64,000 nucleotides of DNA. Source: Streptomyces sp. A0642 (GTDB taxonomy: Bacteria > Actinomycetota > Actinomycetes > Streptomycetales > Streptomycetaceae). This document shows positions 18,484 through 27,473 of the stretch, one piece after another. The position numbers were made by a program, and so were the translations under genes. The DNA lies in NCBI RefSeq assembly GCF_004795105.1, contig NZ_SSBL01000001.1:620001-684000 (forward strand), in the 5' to 3' direction. The notes under the pieces were generated by a model that searched no databases, was not told where the DNA came from, and saw only the letters and a program-made list of their open reading frames with translations. Positions within the stretch are counted from its first letter, which is position 1; every line of letters begins with the position of its first letter.

Positions 18484-19434
18484 ATGACCGGCTCACGTGT
18501 CGTGGCGCTCGGCCACTATCAGCCCGCCAAGGTGCTCACGAACCACGATCTGGCGGCGATGGTCGACACCAGCGACGAGTGGATCACCAGCCGCGTCGGC
18601 ATCAAGACCCGGCACCTCGGCGGCCCCGACGAGCCGGTGGACGAGCTGGCGGCGCATGCGGCGGCCAAGGCCCTCGCCGCCGCAGGTCTGCAGGCGGGAG
18701 ACATCGACCTGGTCCTGGTCGCCACGTCGACCGCGATCGACCGCTCGCCGAGCATGTCGGCCCGGGTCGCCGCCCGCCTCGGCATGTCCTCGCCCGCGGT
18801 CATGGACATCAACGTGGTCTGTTCGGGTTTCACCCACGCCCTCGCCACCGCCGATCACGCCCTCCGGGCGGGCGCCGCCACGCGCGCGCTCGTGATCGGC
18901 GCCGACAAGATGGGTGACATCGTCGACTGGACCGACCGCTCCAGCTGCGTGCTGATGGGCGACGGCGCCGGCGCCGCGGTCGTGGTCGCCGACTCCGGGA
19001 CGGACGGCAGGCCCGGGATCGGACCGGTGCTGTGGGGCTCGGTTCCCGAGATGGGGGACGCCGTACGGATCGAGGGCACGCCGCCGCGCTTCGCCCAGGA
19101 GGGGCAGTCCGTCTACCGGTGGGCCACCACCCAGCTGCCGCCCATCGCGCGCAAGGTGTGCGAGAAGGCGGGGATCACCCCCGAGGACCTCGCCGCCGTG
19201 GTGCTCCACCAGGCCAACCTGAGGATCATCGAACCCGTCGCCCGCAGGATCGGCGCGGTCAACGCGGTCATCGCCCGGGACGTGGTGGACTCCGGCAACA
19301 CCTCCGCCGCCTCGATCCCGATGGCGCTGTCCAAGCTGGTGGAGCGCGGCGAGGTCGCCACCGGGGCTCCGGCGCTGCTCTTCGGCTTCGGCGGCAACCT
19401 CAGCTACGCGGGACAGGTGATCCGCTGCCCCTGA
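18484..19434 (+). CDS. Beta-ketoacyl-ACP synthase III (FabH-like)
   Basis: A 316-residue thiolase-fold condensing enzyme. The catalytic triad is intact: Cys113 (VVCSGFTHA), His242 (VLHQANLRII) and Asn272 (DSGNTSAASIPMAL). GDGAGAAVVV and the C-terminal LLFGFGGNLSYAGQV glycine loop are present. The start is ATG with GAGGGG 8 bases upstream. It stands alone, without fabD, acpP or fabF, so it is not the housekeeping fab operon. It may prime an unusual fatty acid or another acyl product. Confidence 0.92.
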   Translation: MTGSRVVALGHYQPAKVLTNHDLAAMVDTSDEWITSRVGIKTRHLGGPDEPVDELAAHAAAKALAAAGLQAGDIDLVLVATSTAIDRSPSMSARVAARLGMSSPAVMDINVVCSGFTHALATADHALRAGAATRALVIGADKMGDIVDWTDRSSCVLMGDGAGAAVVVADSGTDGRPGIGPVLWGSVPEMGDAVRIEGTPPRFAQEGQSVYRWATTQLPPIARKVCEKAGITPEDLAAVVLHQANLRIIEPVARRIGAVNAVIARDVVDSGNTSAASIPMALSKLVERGEVATGAPALLFGFGGNLSYAGQVIRCP

Positions 19435-19622
19435 GGGGCGGCGCGCCGAGCGCGGCGATCTCCTCCCGGGACGAGCCGGGCGAGGCTCCCCGCAACGCCC
19501 TTTGTCCTCAGGATGGAGAAAGTTCCGACGGATTCCTGCGCAACTTCTTCCCACTCCCGGCAACCGCTGCTACGTTCCCCTCCAAAGCCAGACGGACAGG
19601 CCGGTGTGGCGGGGAGGGGCGC

Positions 19623-20813
19623 GTGAGACGAATGACGGCACGACCCGCGAATGCGCATCAGGCGCGACTGCTCCGGCTGTTGCGCGACGGGGGGCCCAAC
19701 TCACGGGCGCAGCTGGGTGATCAGGTCGATCTCTCCCGCTCCAAGCTCGCCGTCGAGGTGGACAGACTGCTGGAGACCGGCCTCGTCGTGGCCGACGGAC
19801 TCGCCGCATCCCGCGGCGGGCGTCGCTCGCACAACATCCGGCTCGCCCCGGCCCTGCGCTTCCTCGGCGTCGACATCGGCGCCACATCCGTCGACGTGGC
19901 GGTCACCAACGCGGAGCTGGAGGTCCTGGGCCACCTCAACCACCCCATGGACGTACGCGAAGGCCCCGTCGCCATCTTCGAGCAGGTGCTGTCGATGGCG
20001 GCCAAGCTCCGGGCCTCCGGGCTCGCCGAAGGGTTCGACGGCGCGGGCATCGGCGTACCGGGACCGGTCCGCTTCCCGGAGGGCATCCCCGTCGCACCCC
20101 CGATCATGCCCGGCTGGGACGGCTTCCCGGTCCGCGAGGCGCTCAGCCAGGAACTGGGCTGCCCCGTCATGGTCGACAACGACGTGAACCTGATGGCGAT
20201 GGGGGAGCAGCACGCGGGCGTCGCCCGCTCCGTGGCCGACTTCCTCTGCGTCAAGATCGGTACCGGCATCGGCTGCGGCATCGTCGTCGGCGGCGAGGTC
20301 CACCGCGGTACGACGGGCAGCGCCGGCGACATCGGCCACATCCAGGTCGAACCCGACGGCCGCCCCTGCGCCTGTGGCAACCGGGGCTGCCTGGAAGCAC
20401 ACTTCAGCGGCGCCGCGCTGGCCCGTGACGCCGAGGACGCGGCACGCGCCGGACTGTCCCCGGAGCTCGCGGCCCGGCTCGAGGCGTCCGGGAAACTCAC
20501 CGCCGCCGACGTCGCCGCCGCCGCGGCCGCCGGCGACGCCACCTCGCTCGACCTGATCCGCGAAGGCGGCAACCGGGTCGGACAGGTCATCGCGGGACTC
20601 GTCAGCTTCTTCAACCCCGGTCTGGTGGTGATCGGCGGCGGGGTGACCGGACTGGGCCACACGCTGCTGGCCAGCGTCCGGACCCAGGTCTACCGGCAGT
20701 CGCTGCCGCTGGCCACCGGAAACCTCCCGATCGTGCTGGGCGAGCTCGGACCCGCGGCCGGAATCATCGGCGCGGCCAGGCTCATCAGCGACCACCTCTT
20801 CTCACCCGCCTGA
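19623..20813 (+). CDS. ROK-family transcriptional repressor
   Basis: A 396-residue repressor: winged helix-turn-helix (residues about 12-70, RAQLGDQVDLSRSKLAVEVDR) and a sugar-kinase-like ROK domain. FLGVDIGATSVDVAVTN is the phosphate-1 loop, VDNDVNLMAMGE and KIGTGIGCGIVVGG follow, and the zinc motif is CACGNRGCLE with GHIQVEPDG before it. GTG 19623 is preferred because GGAGG lies 6 bases upstream; an in-frame ATG (19632) is too far from it. It precedes a sugar ABC operon in the same direction by 224 bp and is its probable regulator. Confidence 0.93.
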   Translation: MRRMTARPANAHQARLLRLLRDGGPNSRAQLGDQVDLSRSKLAVEVDRLLETGLVVADGLAASRGGRRSHNIRLAPALRFLGVDIGATSVDVAVTNAELEVLGHLNHPMDVREGPVAIFEQVLSMAAKLRASGLAEGFDGAGIGVPGPVRFPEGIPVAPPIMPGWDGFPVREALSQELGCPVMVDNDVNLMAMGEQHAGVARSVADFLCVKIGTGIGCGIVVGGEVHRGTTGSAGDIGHIQVEPDGRPCACGNRGCLEAHFSGAALARDAEDAARAGLSPELAARLEASGKLTAADVAAAAAAGDATSLDLIREGGNRVGQVIAGLVSFFNPGLVVIGGGVTGLGHTLLASVRTQVYRQSLPLATGNLPIVLGELGPAAGIIGAARLISDHLFSPA

Positions 20814-21037
20814 TCCCTCTCCTCCACCCCGCACCCCTCCACCCGCCACACCCCCTGCCCACCCTTCACCGGCCCGCTCGCCCCACAGCCCGCCGGTGGC
20901 GAAGACACCGCCCCGCGTCCCGGGCCGTGGTCCGGGGAACAACCGGGACCGCACTGCGCCCTGCCCGCTCACCGGCCCTTCCCCCTGCTCCCGGACTCGC
21001 CCGCGCAGGGGCACCCCATCCGCCGAGGGGATTCGTC

Positions 21038-22564
21038 ATGGCTCCAGAACCACCGCTGCTCACCATGTCCGGCATCACCAAGTCCTTCCCCGGTGTGCGC
21101 GCCCTCGACGGCGTGGACCTGGAGGTCCAGGCCGGCGAAGTCCACTGCCTCCTCGGCCAGAACGGGGCCGGCAAGTCCACGCTCATCAAGGTGCTCGCCG
21201 GGGCCCACCAGCCCGACGACGGCGAGATCACCTGGTGCGGCGCACCCGCCGTGCTCAAGTCGCCGATCACCGCGATGCGGCTCGGGATCGCCACCATCTA
21301 CCAGGAACTCGACCTGGTCGAGGGGCTGTCGGTCGCCGAGAACGTCTTCCTGGGCCACGAGCCCACGAGTGCCGGCTTCGTCGTCCGCACCCGCGAGGGC
21401 CGCACCGCGGCCGCCGCCCTCCTGAAGCGGCTCGGCCACCCGGAGATCGATCCGTCCCGCGAGGTCGGCGCGCTCTCCGCGGCCCAGCAGCAGATCGTCT
21501 CGATGGCCCGGGCGCTCTCGCACGACGTGCGCCTCATCGTGATGGACGAGCCGTCCGCCGCCCTCGACCCGGACGAGGTCGACAACCTCTTCCGGATCGT
21601 CGCCTCGCTGACCGCCGAGGGGGTCGCCGTCGTCTACATCTCCCACCGGCTGGAGGAGATCCGCCGGATCGGCGACCGGGTGACCGTGCTCAAGGACGGC
21701 CGGGCGGTGGCCGTCGGCCTCCCCGCCGAGTCCACGCCGACCCGGGACATCGTGGCCCTGATGACCGGCCGCAACGTCGAGTACGTCTTCCCGCCCCGGA
21801 CCGGGACCACCGCGGGCAACGCCCGTACGGCTCCGGTGCTCACCGTCGAAGGGCTCACCAGGAAGGGCGAGTTCGCCCCGGTCGACCTGGAGCTGAGGCC
21901 CGGCGAGATCGTCGGCCTCGCCGGACTCGTCGGCTCGGGGCGCTCCGAGATCCTGGAGACCATCTACGGCGCCCGCAAGGCCACCGCCGGACGGGTCACG
22001 GTCGCGGGAAAGCCCCTGCGGCCCGGCAGCGTACGCGCCGCCGTCGCCGCCGGCATCGGCCTCGCCCCCGAAGAACGCAAGGCGCAGGCGCTGCTGATGC
22101 TGGAATCCGTCACCCGCAACGTCTCCGTCTCCTCCATGTCCCGCTTCTCCAGGGCGGGTTGGGTCGACCGGGGCGCCGAACGCCAGGCGGCCCGCGCCGC
22201 CACCCGCGAACTGTCCCTGCGCCCGGACAACCCCGACACCCCCGTCCGCACCCTCTCCGGCGGCAATCAGCAGAAGGCGGTCCTCGCCCGCTGGCTGCTG
22301 CGCGGCTGCCGGGTGCTGCTCCTCGACGAACCGACCCGCGGGGTGGACGTCGGCGCCCGCGCCGAGCTCTACGCCGTGATCCGCCGGCTGGCCGACGAAG
22401 GCCTCGCCGTCCTGCTCGTCTCCAGCGAAGTGCCCGAAGTCCTGGGCCTCGCCGACCGGGTGCTGGTCCTGCGTGAGGGCCGCGTCGTCCACACGGCGGA
22501 CGCCGGGGAGCTCGACGAGCACCGTGTACTCGACCTCGTGATGGAAGGGAGCCCGGCGTCATGA
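21038..22564 (+). CDS. Sugar ABC transporter ATP-binding protein (RbsA type)
   Basis: A 508-residue tandem ATPase of ribose/xylose-type importers. Domain 1: Walker A GQNGAGKST, signature LSAAQQQIVSMARA, Walker B LIVMDEPSAAL. Domain 2: degenerate Walker A GLVGSGRSE, signature LSGGNQQKAVLARW, Walker B VLLLDEPTRGVD. This asymmetry is normal for the family. It opens the operon and overlaps the permease start (ATGA). Confidence 0.95.
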   Translation: MAPEPPLLTMSGITKSFPGVRALDGVDLEVQAGEVHCLLGQNGAGKSTLIKVLAGAHQPDDGEITWCGAPAVLKSPITAMRLGIATIYQELDLVEGLSVAENVFLGHEPTSAGFVVRTREGRTAAAALLKRLGHPEIDPSREVGALSAAQQQIVSMARALSHDVRLIVMDEPSAALDPDEVDNLFRIVASLTAEGVAVVYISHRLEEIRRIGDRVTVLKDGRAVAVGLPAESTPTRDIVALMTGRNVEYVFPPRTGTTAGNARTAPVLTVEGLTRKGEFAPVDLELRPGEIVGLAGLVGSGRSEILETIYGARKATAGRVTVAGKPLRPGSVRAAVAAGIGLAPEERKAQALLMLESVTRNVSVSSMSRFSRAGWVDRGAERQAARAATRELSLRPDNPDTPVRTLSGGNQQKAVLARWLLRGCRVLLLDEPTRGVDVGARAELYAVIRRLADEGLAVLLVSSEVPEVLGLADRVLVLREGRVVHTADAGELDEHRVLDLVMEGSPAS

Positions 22565-23610
22565 CGCAGCCCGTCTCATCGGCGCAGCAGAGCGGGCCGG
22601 ACAAGGGCCCGGCGCCCGTGTCCGCCCCCGCGTCCCCGAAGAAGGACGGATCCCCGCGGGCCTTCGGGCTGCGCGTGGACGTCCGCAGCCTCTCGCTGCT
22701 CGGCGTCCTCGCCGTACTGGCAGCCGTCGGCGGGATCACCGAACCCGACGCCTTCCTGGACACCGGGAACCTCCAGCTCATCCTGACGCAGGCGTCCGTC
22801 ATCGGCGTCGTCACCGTCGGCATGACCTTCGTCATCATCAGCGGGGGCATCGACCTGTCCGTCGGCGCCATGGTCGCCCTCGCCTCGGTCTGGGCGACGA
22901 CGCTCGCCACCCAGGACTTCGGCTTCGGGGGGATCCTCCTCACCGCCGTCCTGGTCGGGCTCGGCGCCGGACTGGTGAACGGTGTGCTCATCGCGTACGG
23001 CCGGCTGGTGCCCTTCATCGCGACGCTGGCGATGCTCGCCTCCGCCCGCGGACTGGCCCTCCACCTCACCGACGGCAAGACGCAGATCGTCACCGTCACG
23101 TCGGTCCTCGATCTGGGCCTGCCCGACGCGTACGTGCTCGGAATCCCGCCGCTGGTCCTGATGTTCGCCGCCGTCACCGTCGTGGGCTGGCTGGTACTGA
23201 ACCGGACGACGTTCGGCCGCCGTACGGTCGCCGTCGGCGGCAACGCGGAAGCGGCCCGGCTCGCGGGCATCGACGTACGCCGGCAGCGGCTCTACCTCTA
23301 CCTGCTGTCCGGGCTGTGCTGCGGCATCGCCGCCTTCATGCTGATCATCCTGTCCGGCTCCGGCCAGAACACCAACGGCAATCTGTACGAGCTCGACGCC
23401 ATCGCCGCCGCGATCATCGGCGGCACCCTGCTCAGCGGCGGCCGCGGCACCATCGTCGGCTCCGTCCTGGGCGTCCTGGTGTTCACCACGATCACCAACA
23501 TCTTCGCGCTCAACAACCTGCAGAGCGATGTCCAGCAGATCGCCAAGGGCGCGATCATCGTCGCCGCCGTCCTCGTCCAGAGCCGGACGTCGGCCCACCG
23601 CGAGACCTGA
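22561..23610 (+). CDS. Sugar ABC transporter permease (RbsC type)
   Basis: A 349-residue membrane protein with a charged cytoplasmic N-terminus and about eight to ten helices. It carries the RbsC hallmark GGIDLSVGAMVALASV, the RTTFGRRTVAVGGNAEAARLAGI coupling segment (read as two adjoining motifs) and LSGGRGTIVGSVLGVLV. Its ATG overlaps the ATPase stop, which implies translational coupling. Confidence 0.95.
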   Translation: MTQPVSSAQQSGPDKGPAPVSAPASPKKDGSPRAFGLRVDVRSLSLLGVLAVLAAVGGITEPDAFLDTGNLQLILTQASVIGVVTVGMTFVIISGGIDLSVGAMVALASVWATTLATQDFGFGGILLTAVLVGLGAGLVNGVLIAYGRLVPFIATLAMLASARGLALHLTDGKTQIVTVTSVLDLGLPDAYVLGIPPLVLMFAAVTVVGWLVLNRTTFGRRTVAVGGNAEAARLAGIDVRRQRLYLYLLSGLCCGIAAFMLIILSGSGQNTNGNLYELDAIAAAIIGGTLLSGGRGTIVGSVLGVLVFTTITNIFALNNLQSDVQQIAKGAIIVAAVLVQSRTSAHRET

Positions 23611-23679
23611 TCCCCGCTCTCCTCCCGCTCGCCCCCCTGTTCGCCTCCCACGCCGCAATGGACGAAGGGTTTGACAGCC

Positions 23680-24720
23680 ATGCCAGAAACCAGCCGCAGA
23701 GGACTGCTCTTCGGTACCGCCGCAGTCTCCGCAGGCGCCCTCCTGACCGCCTGCACCAGCAACGAGCCCAAGGAGAAGAGCACCGCCGCGCAGAGCAACG
23801 CGCCCGCCGCGGACGACAAGCCGGGCAAGCCGGTCACCATCGGCTTCGCGGGACCCCAGGCCGACCACGGCTGGCTCAACGCCATCAACGAGAACGCCAC
23901 ATCGCGGGCGGAGAAGTACTCCGAGGTGACCCTGGAGACCACCGAGGGCTCCAACGACACCGCCGCGCAGATCGGCCAGGTCAAGACCCTCATCAACAAG
24001 AAGGTCGACGTCCTCGTCATCCTCCCGGCCGACGGCAAGGCGCTCACCCAGGTCGGCCTGGAGGCCATGCGGGCGGGCATCCCCGTCATCAACCTGGACC
24101 GCATCTTCGCCTCGCCGCAGGCCTACCGCTGCTGGGTCGGCGGCGACAACTACGGCATGGGGCTCAACGCCGGCACGTACATCGGTGAACAGCTGAAGGA
24201 CAAGCCGAGCGCCAAGGTCGTCGAGCTCGCCGGCATCGACAACCTGGAACTCACCAAGCAGCGCAGCCAGGGCTTCGCCGACGCGTTGAAGAACTACTCC
24301 AACATCAAGCTGGTGGCCCGTCAGGCGGCCGACTTCACTGTCGAGTCCGGCCAGGCGAAGATGTCGCAGCTCCTCCAGGCGCAGAAGCAGTTCGACGCCC
24401 TGTGGAACCACGACGACGACCAGGGGGTGGGCGCGCTCCGCGCCATCCAGCAGGCCGGCCGCGACGAGTTCCTGATGGTCGGCGGCGCCGGCGCCAAGAC
24501 CGCCATGGACGCCATCAAGGCCGACAACAGCGTGCTCAAGGCCACTGTGCTCTACCCGCCGACCATGGCGGCGTCGGCCATCGACCTGGCCCGGGCGCTC
24601 GGCCAGGCCAAGGGAGTGGCCGGCCTCGCCGAGCTGGAGATCCCCACCAATCTCACCCTGTACTCGGCCGTGGTCACCAAGGAGAACATCGACCAGTACC
24701 TGCCGACGGGCTTCAGCTGA
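23680..24720 (+). CDS. Sugar ABC transporter substrate-binding Tat lipoprotein
   Basis: A 346-residue periplasmic-binding-protein-like type I protein. The N-terminus has a twin-arginine motif (SRRGLLFG) and a lipobox LLTAC with the lipidated Cys at about residue 24. Sugar-binding family segments: GFAGPQADHGWLNAINENA, EGSNDTAAQIGQVKTLINKKVD, WNHDDDQGVGALRAI. ATG 23680 is chosen over an in-frame TTG at 23671 because GAAGGG is 10 bases upstream of the ATG. Likely a ribose-, xylose- or inositol-like ligand. Confidence 0.94.
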   Translation: MPETSRRGLLFGTAAVSAGALLTACTSNEPKEKSTAAQSNAPAADDKPGKPVTIGFAGPQADHGWLNAINENATSRAEKYSEVTLETTEGSNDTAAQIGQVKTLINKKVDVLVILPADGKALTQVGLEAMRAGIPVINLDRIFASPQAYRCWVGGDNYGMGLNAGTYIGEQLKDKPSAKVVELAGIDNLELTKQRSQGFADALKNYSNIKLVARQAADFTVESGQAKMSQLLQAQKQFDALWNHDDDQGVGALRAIQQAGRDEFLMVGGAGAKTAMDAIKADNSVLKATVLYPPTMAASAIDLARALGQAKGVAGLAELEIPTNLTLYSAVVTKENIDQYLPTGFS

Positions 24721-24728
24721 GCCGGCCC

Positions 24729-24752
24729 GCGGGAGGGCGCCGGCCCTCCCGC
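24729..24752 (+). terminator. Intra-operon hairpin after binding-protein gene
   Basis: GCGGGAGGGC and GCCCTCCCGC form a perfect 10-bp stem with a 4-base loop, 8 bases after the binding-protein stop and before the dehydrogenase gene. Such hairpins often keep binding-protein mRNA more abundant than the downstream genes. Confidence 0.6.
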
Positions 24753-24788
24753 CGTATCCACCGAATCACCGACGAAGGGGAAGGCCGG

Positions 24789-26027
24789 ATGGCCCGCAGG
24801 GAAGAGACGGAGCAGGAGTCGGCCGCGCCGCCGACGCACCGGCCGACGGCGAGCGCAGCGACGCTCGGGGTCGGCATGGTCGGATACGCGTTCATGGGCG
24901 CCGCACACTCGCAGGGGTGGCGCACCGCGGGCCATGTCTTCGACCTGCCGATGAGGCCGGTGCTCGCCGCGGTCTGCGGCCGCGACCGGACGGCGGTCGA
25001 GGCCGCCGCCGGCCGGCACGGCTGGGCGGCGGCGGAGACCGACTGGCGGGCCCTGATCGCCCGGGACGACGTCCAGCTCGTCGACATCTGCACGCCGGGC
25101 GACAGCCATGCGGAGATCGCCATCGCGGCCCTGGAGGCGGGCAAGCACGTGCTGTGCGAGAAGCCGCTCGCCAACACGGTCGCGGAGGCGGAGGCCATGA
25201 CCGAGGCCGCGGCGCGGGCCGCCGCCCGCGGCCAGGTCGCGATGGTCGGCTTCAACTACCGCAAGGTGCCCGCCCTCACCTACGCCCGCAAGCTCATCGT
25301 CGACGGCCGGCTCGGCACCCTGCGGCACGTCCGCGCCACCTACCTCCAGGACTGGCTGGTCGACCCCGGCTCCCCGCTCACCTGGCGGCTGAAGAAGGAG
25401 CAGGCGGGCTCCGGCGCGCTCGGCGACCTCGGCGCGCACATCGTGGACCTCGCCCAGTACCTGGCGGGGGAGCTGCTGGTGGGGGTCTCCGCCGTGACGG
25501 AGACCTTCGTCCGCGAACGGCCCCTGCTCGGCGGCCCTTCGGGGGGTCTCGGCGGTGTCGCGGCCACCGGGGAGTCCGGCGCGGTCACGGTGGACGACGC
25601 GGCGCTGTTCACCGGCCGGCTGGCCTCCGGCGCCCTGGCCTCCTTCGAGGCGACGAGGATGGCGGCCGGGCGCAAGAACGCCCTGCGCCTGGAGATCAAC
25701 GGGGAGCTCGGCTCGCTCGCCTTCGATCTGGAGCGCCTCAACGAACTGTCCTTCCACGACCACACCGAGCCCGCCACCACGGCAGGCTTCCGGCGCATCC
25801 TGGTCACCGAGCCCGAGCATCCGTACCTGGAGGCCTGGTGGCCGCCGGGCCACGCACTCGGCTACGAGCACACGTTCATCCACCAGGCCCGTGACGCGGT
25901 GCGCACGATCGCCGAAGGGAGCCCGCCCGTACCGTCGTTCGCCGACGGACTGCAGGTGCAGCGGGTGCTGGCGGCGGTGGAGGAGAGCGCCGCGAAGAAC
26001 TCCGTCTTCACTCCCGTACAGGTCTAG
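24789..26027 (+). CDS. Gfo/Idh/MocA-family sugar dehydrogenase
   Basis: A 412-residue NAD(P)-dependent oxidoreductase. The Rossmann motif is GVGMVGYAFMGAAHSQG (residues about 25-41), the family core EKPLANTV follows (Lys is the catalytic base), with GDLGAHIVDLAQYLAG carrying the second catalytic His. The start is ATG with GAAGGGGAAGG upstream. Members oxidise inositol, glucose or glycosides, often at C3. It lies between the importer and a sugar isomerase, fitting intracellular oxidation of the imported sugar. Confidence 0.92.
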   Translation: MARREETEQESAAPPTHRPTASAATLGVGMVGYAFMGAAHSQGWRTAGHVFDLPMRPVLAAVCGRDRTAVEAAAGRHGWAAAETDWRALIARDDVQLVDICTPGDSHAEIAIAALEAGKHVLCEKPLANTVAEAEAMTEAAARAAARGQVAMVGFNYRKVPALTYARKLIVDGRLGTLRHVRATYLQDWLVDPGSPLTWRLKKEQAGSGALGDLGAHIVDLAQYLAGELLVGVSAVTETFVRERPLLGGPSGGLGGVAATGESGAVTVDDAALFTGRLASGALASFEATRMAAGRKNALRLEINGELGSLAFDLERLNELSFHDHTEPATTAGFRRILVTEPEHPYLEAWWPPGHALGYEHTFIHQARDAVRTIAEGSPPVPSFADGLQVQRVLAAVEESAAKNSVFTPVQV

Positions 26028-26039
26028 GAGGTCCTGCGC

Positions 26040-27042
<1,003 letters not shown>

Positions 27043-27044
<2 letters not shown>

Positions 27045-27084
27045 GGCCGGGGCGGAGCCCTCCCGAGGGCTCCGCCCCGGCCTC
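27043..27084 (+). terminator. Strong terminator at end of sugar operon
   Basis: A perfect 20-bp inverted repeat begins GAGGCCGGGGCGGAGCCCTC, has a 2-base centre (a 4-6 base loop in practice) and overlaps the stop codon of the isomerase gene. It cleanly ends the import operon. Confidence 0.85.
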
Positions 27085-27473
27085 CCGCGCCCCGGGCGAC
27101 GTCGGGGCTGATGTCGGAGCACGCCGGGCCCCGTCGGCGTTTGATGCGGCCCGGTCCGGGGCGGAGCCCCGGATTCGAGGAAGGGGCGAGCAGGGGAAGA
27201 CCCCCACCCCCAGCCCGCGGCACGTGCCGCCGGGCCGCTCCGCCCTGCCCCCGCCCCCCTTTGTCCTGACCAAGGAAAAAGCTCGGCGACATCGGTGTGC
27301 AAGGGCTTTCCGTCCCGGACGAACAGGTCTACCGTCCTAGACATGTCCCTGACATAACTTCCCGTCATATCCCCGTCACCGGCGTCGCACAGGCCCGGCT
27401 GACCTGCGCGGCAGTCCCCGCGCGAACGGCACGGCATTTTCCGCCCGCACAACCGGCACTCTCCGGAGGACAC
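27045..27473. other. Intergenic region: terminator, hairpin, promoter zone
   Basis: After the terminator, a common streptomycete intergenic hairpin CCGGGGC-GGA-GCCCCGG lies at 27156-27172. From about 27290 the base composition drops in GC, and GTCTA-CCGTCC-TAGAC (27327-27342) forms an inverted repeat followed by ACATGTCCCTGACAT. This stretch probably holds the promoter and an operator for the large secreted protein. Confidence 0.5.
27327..27342. promoter_or_regulatory. Inverted-repeat operator candidate
   Basis: GTCTA-N6-TAGAC, about 130 bp upstream of the secreted multidomain gene, in the least GC-rich part of the gap. No binding protein can be assigned. Confidence 0.35.

Noticed and set aside
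27156..27172. Inverted repeat as an insertion-sequence end
   Set aside because: CCGGGGCGGAGCCCCGG hairpins are common in streptomycete intergenic DNA; no transposase or target duplication is near.
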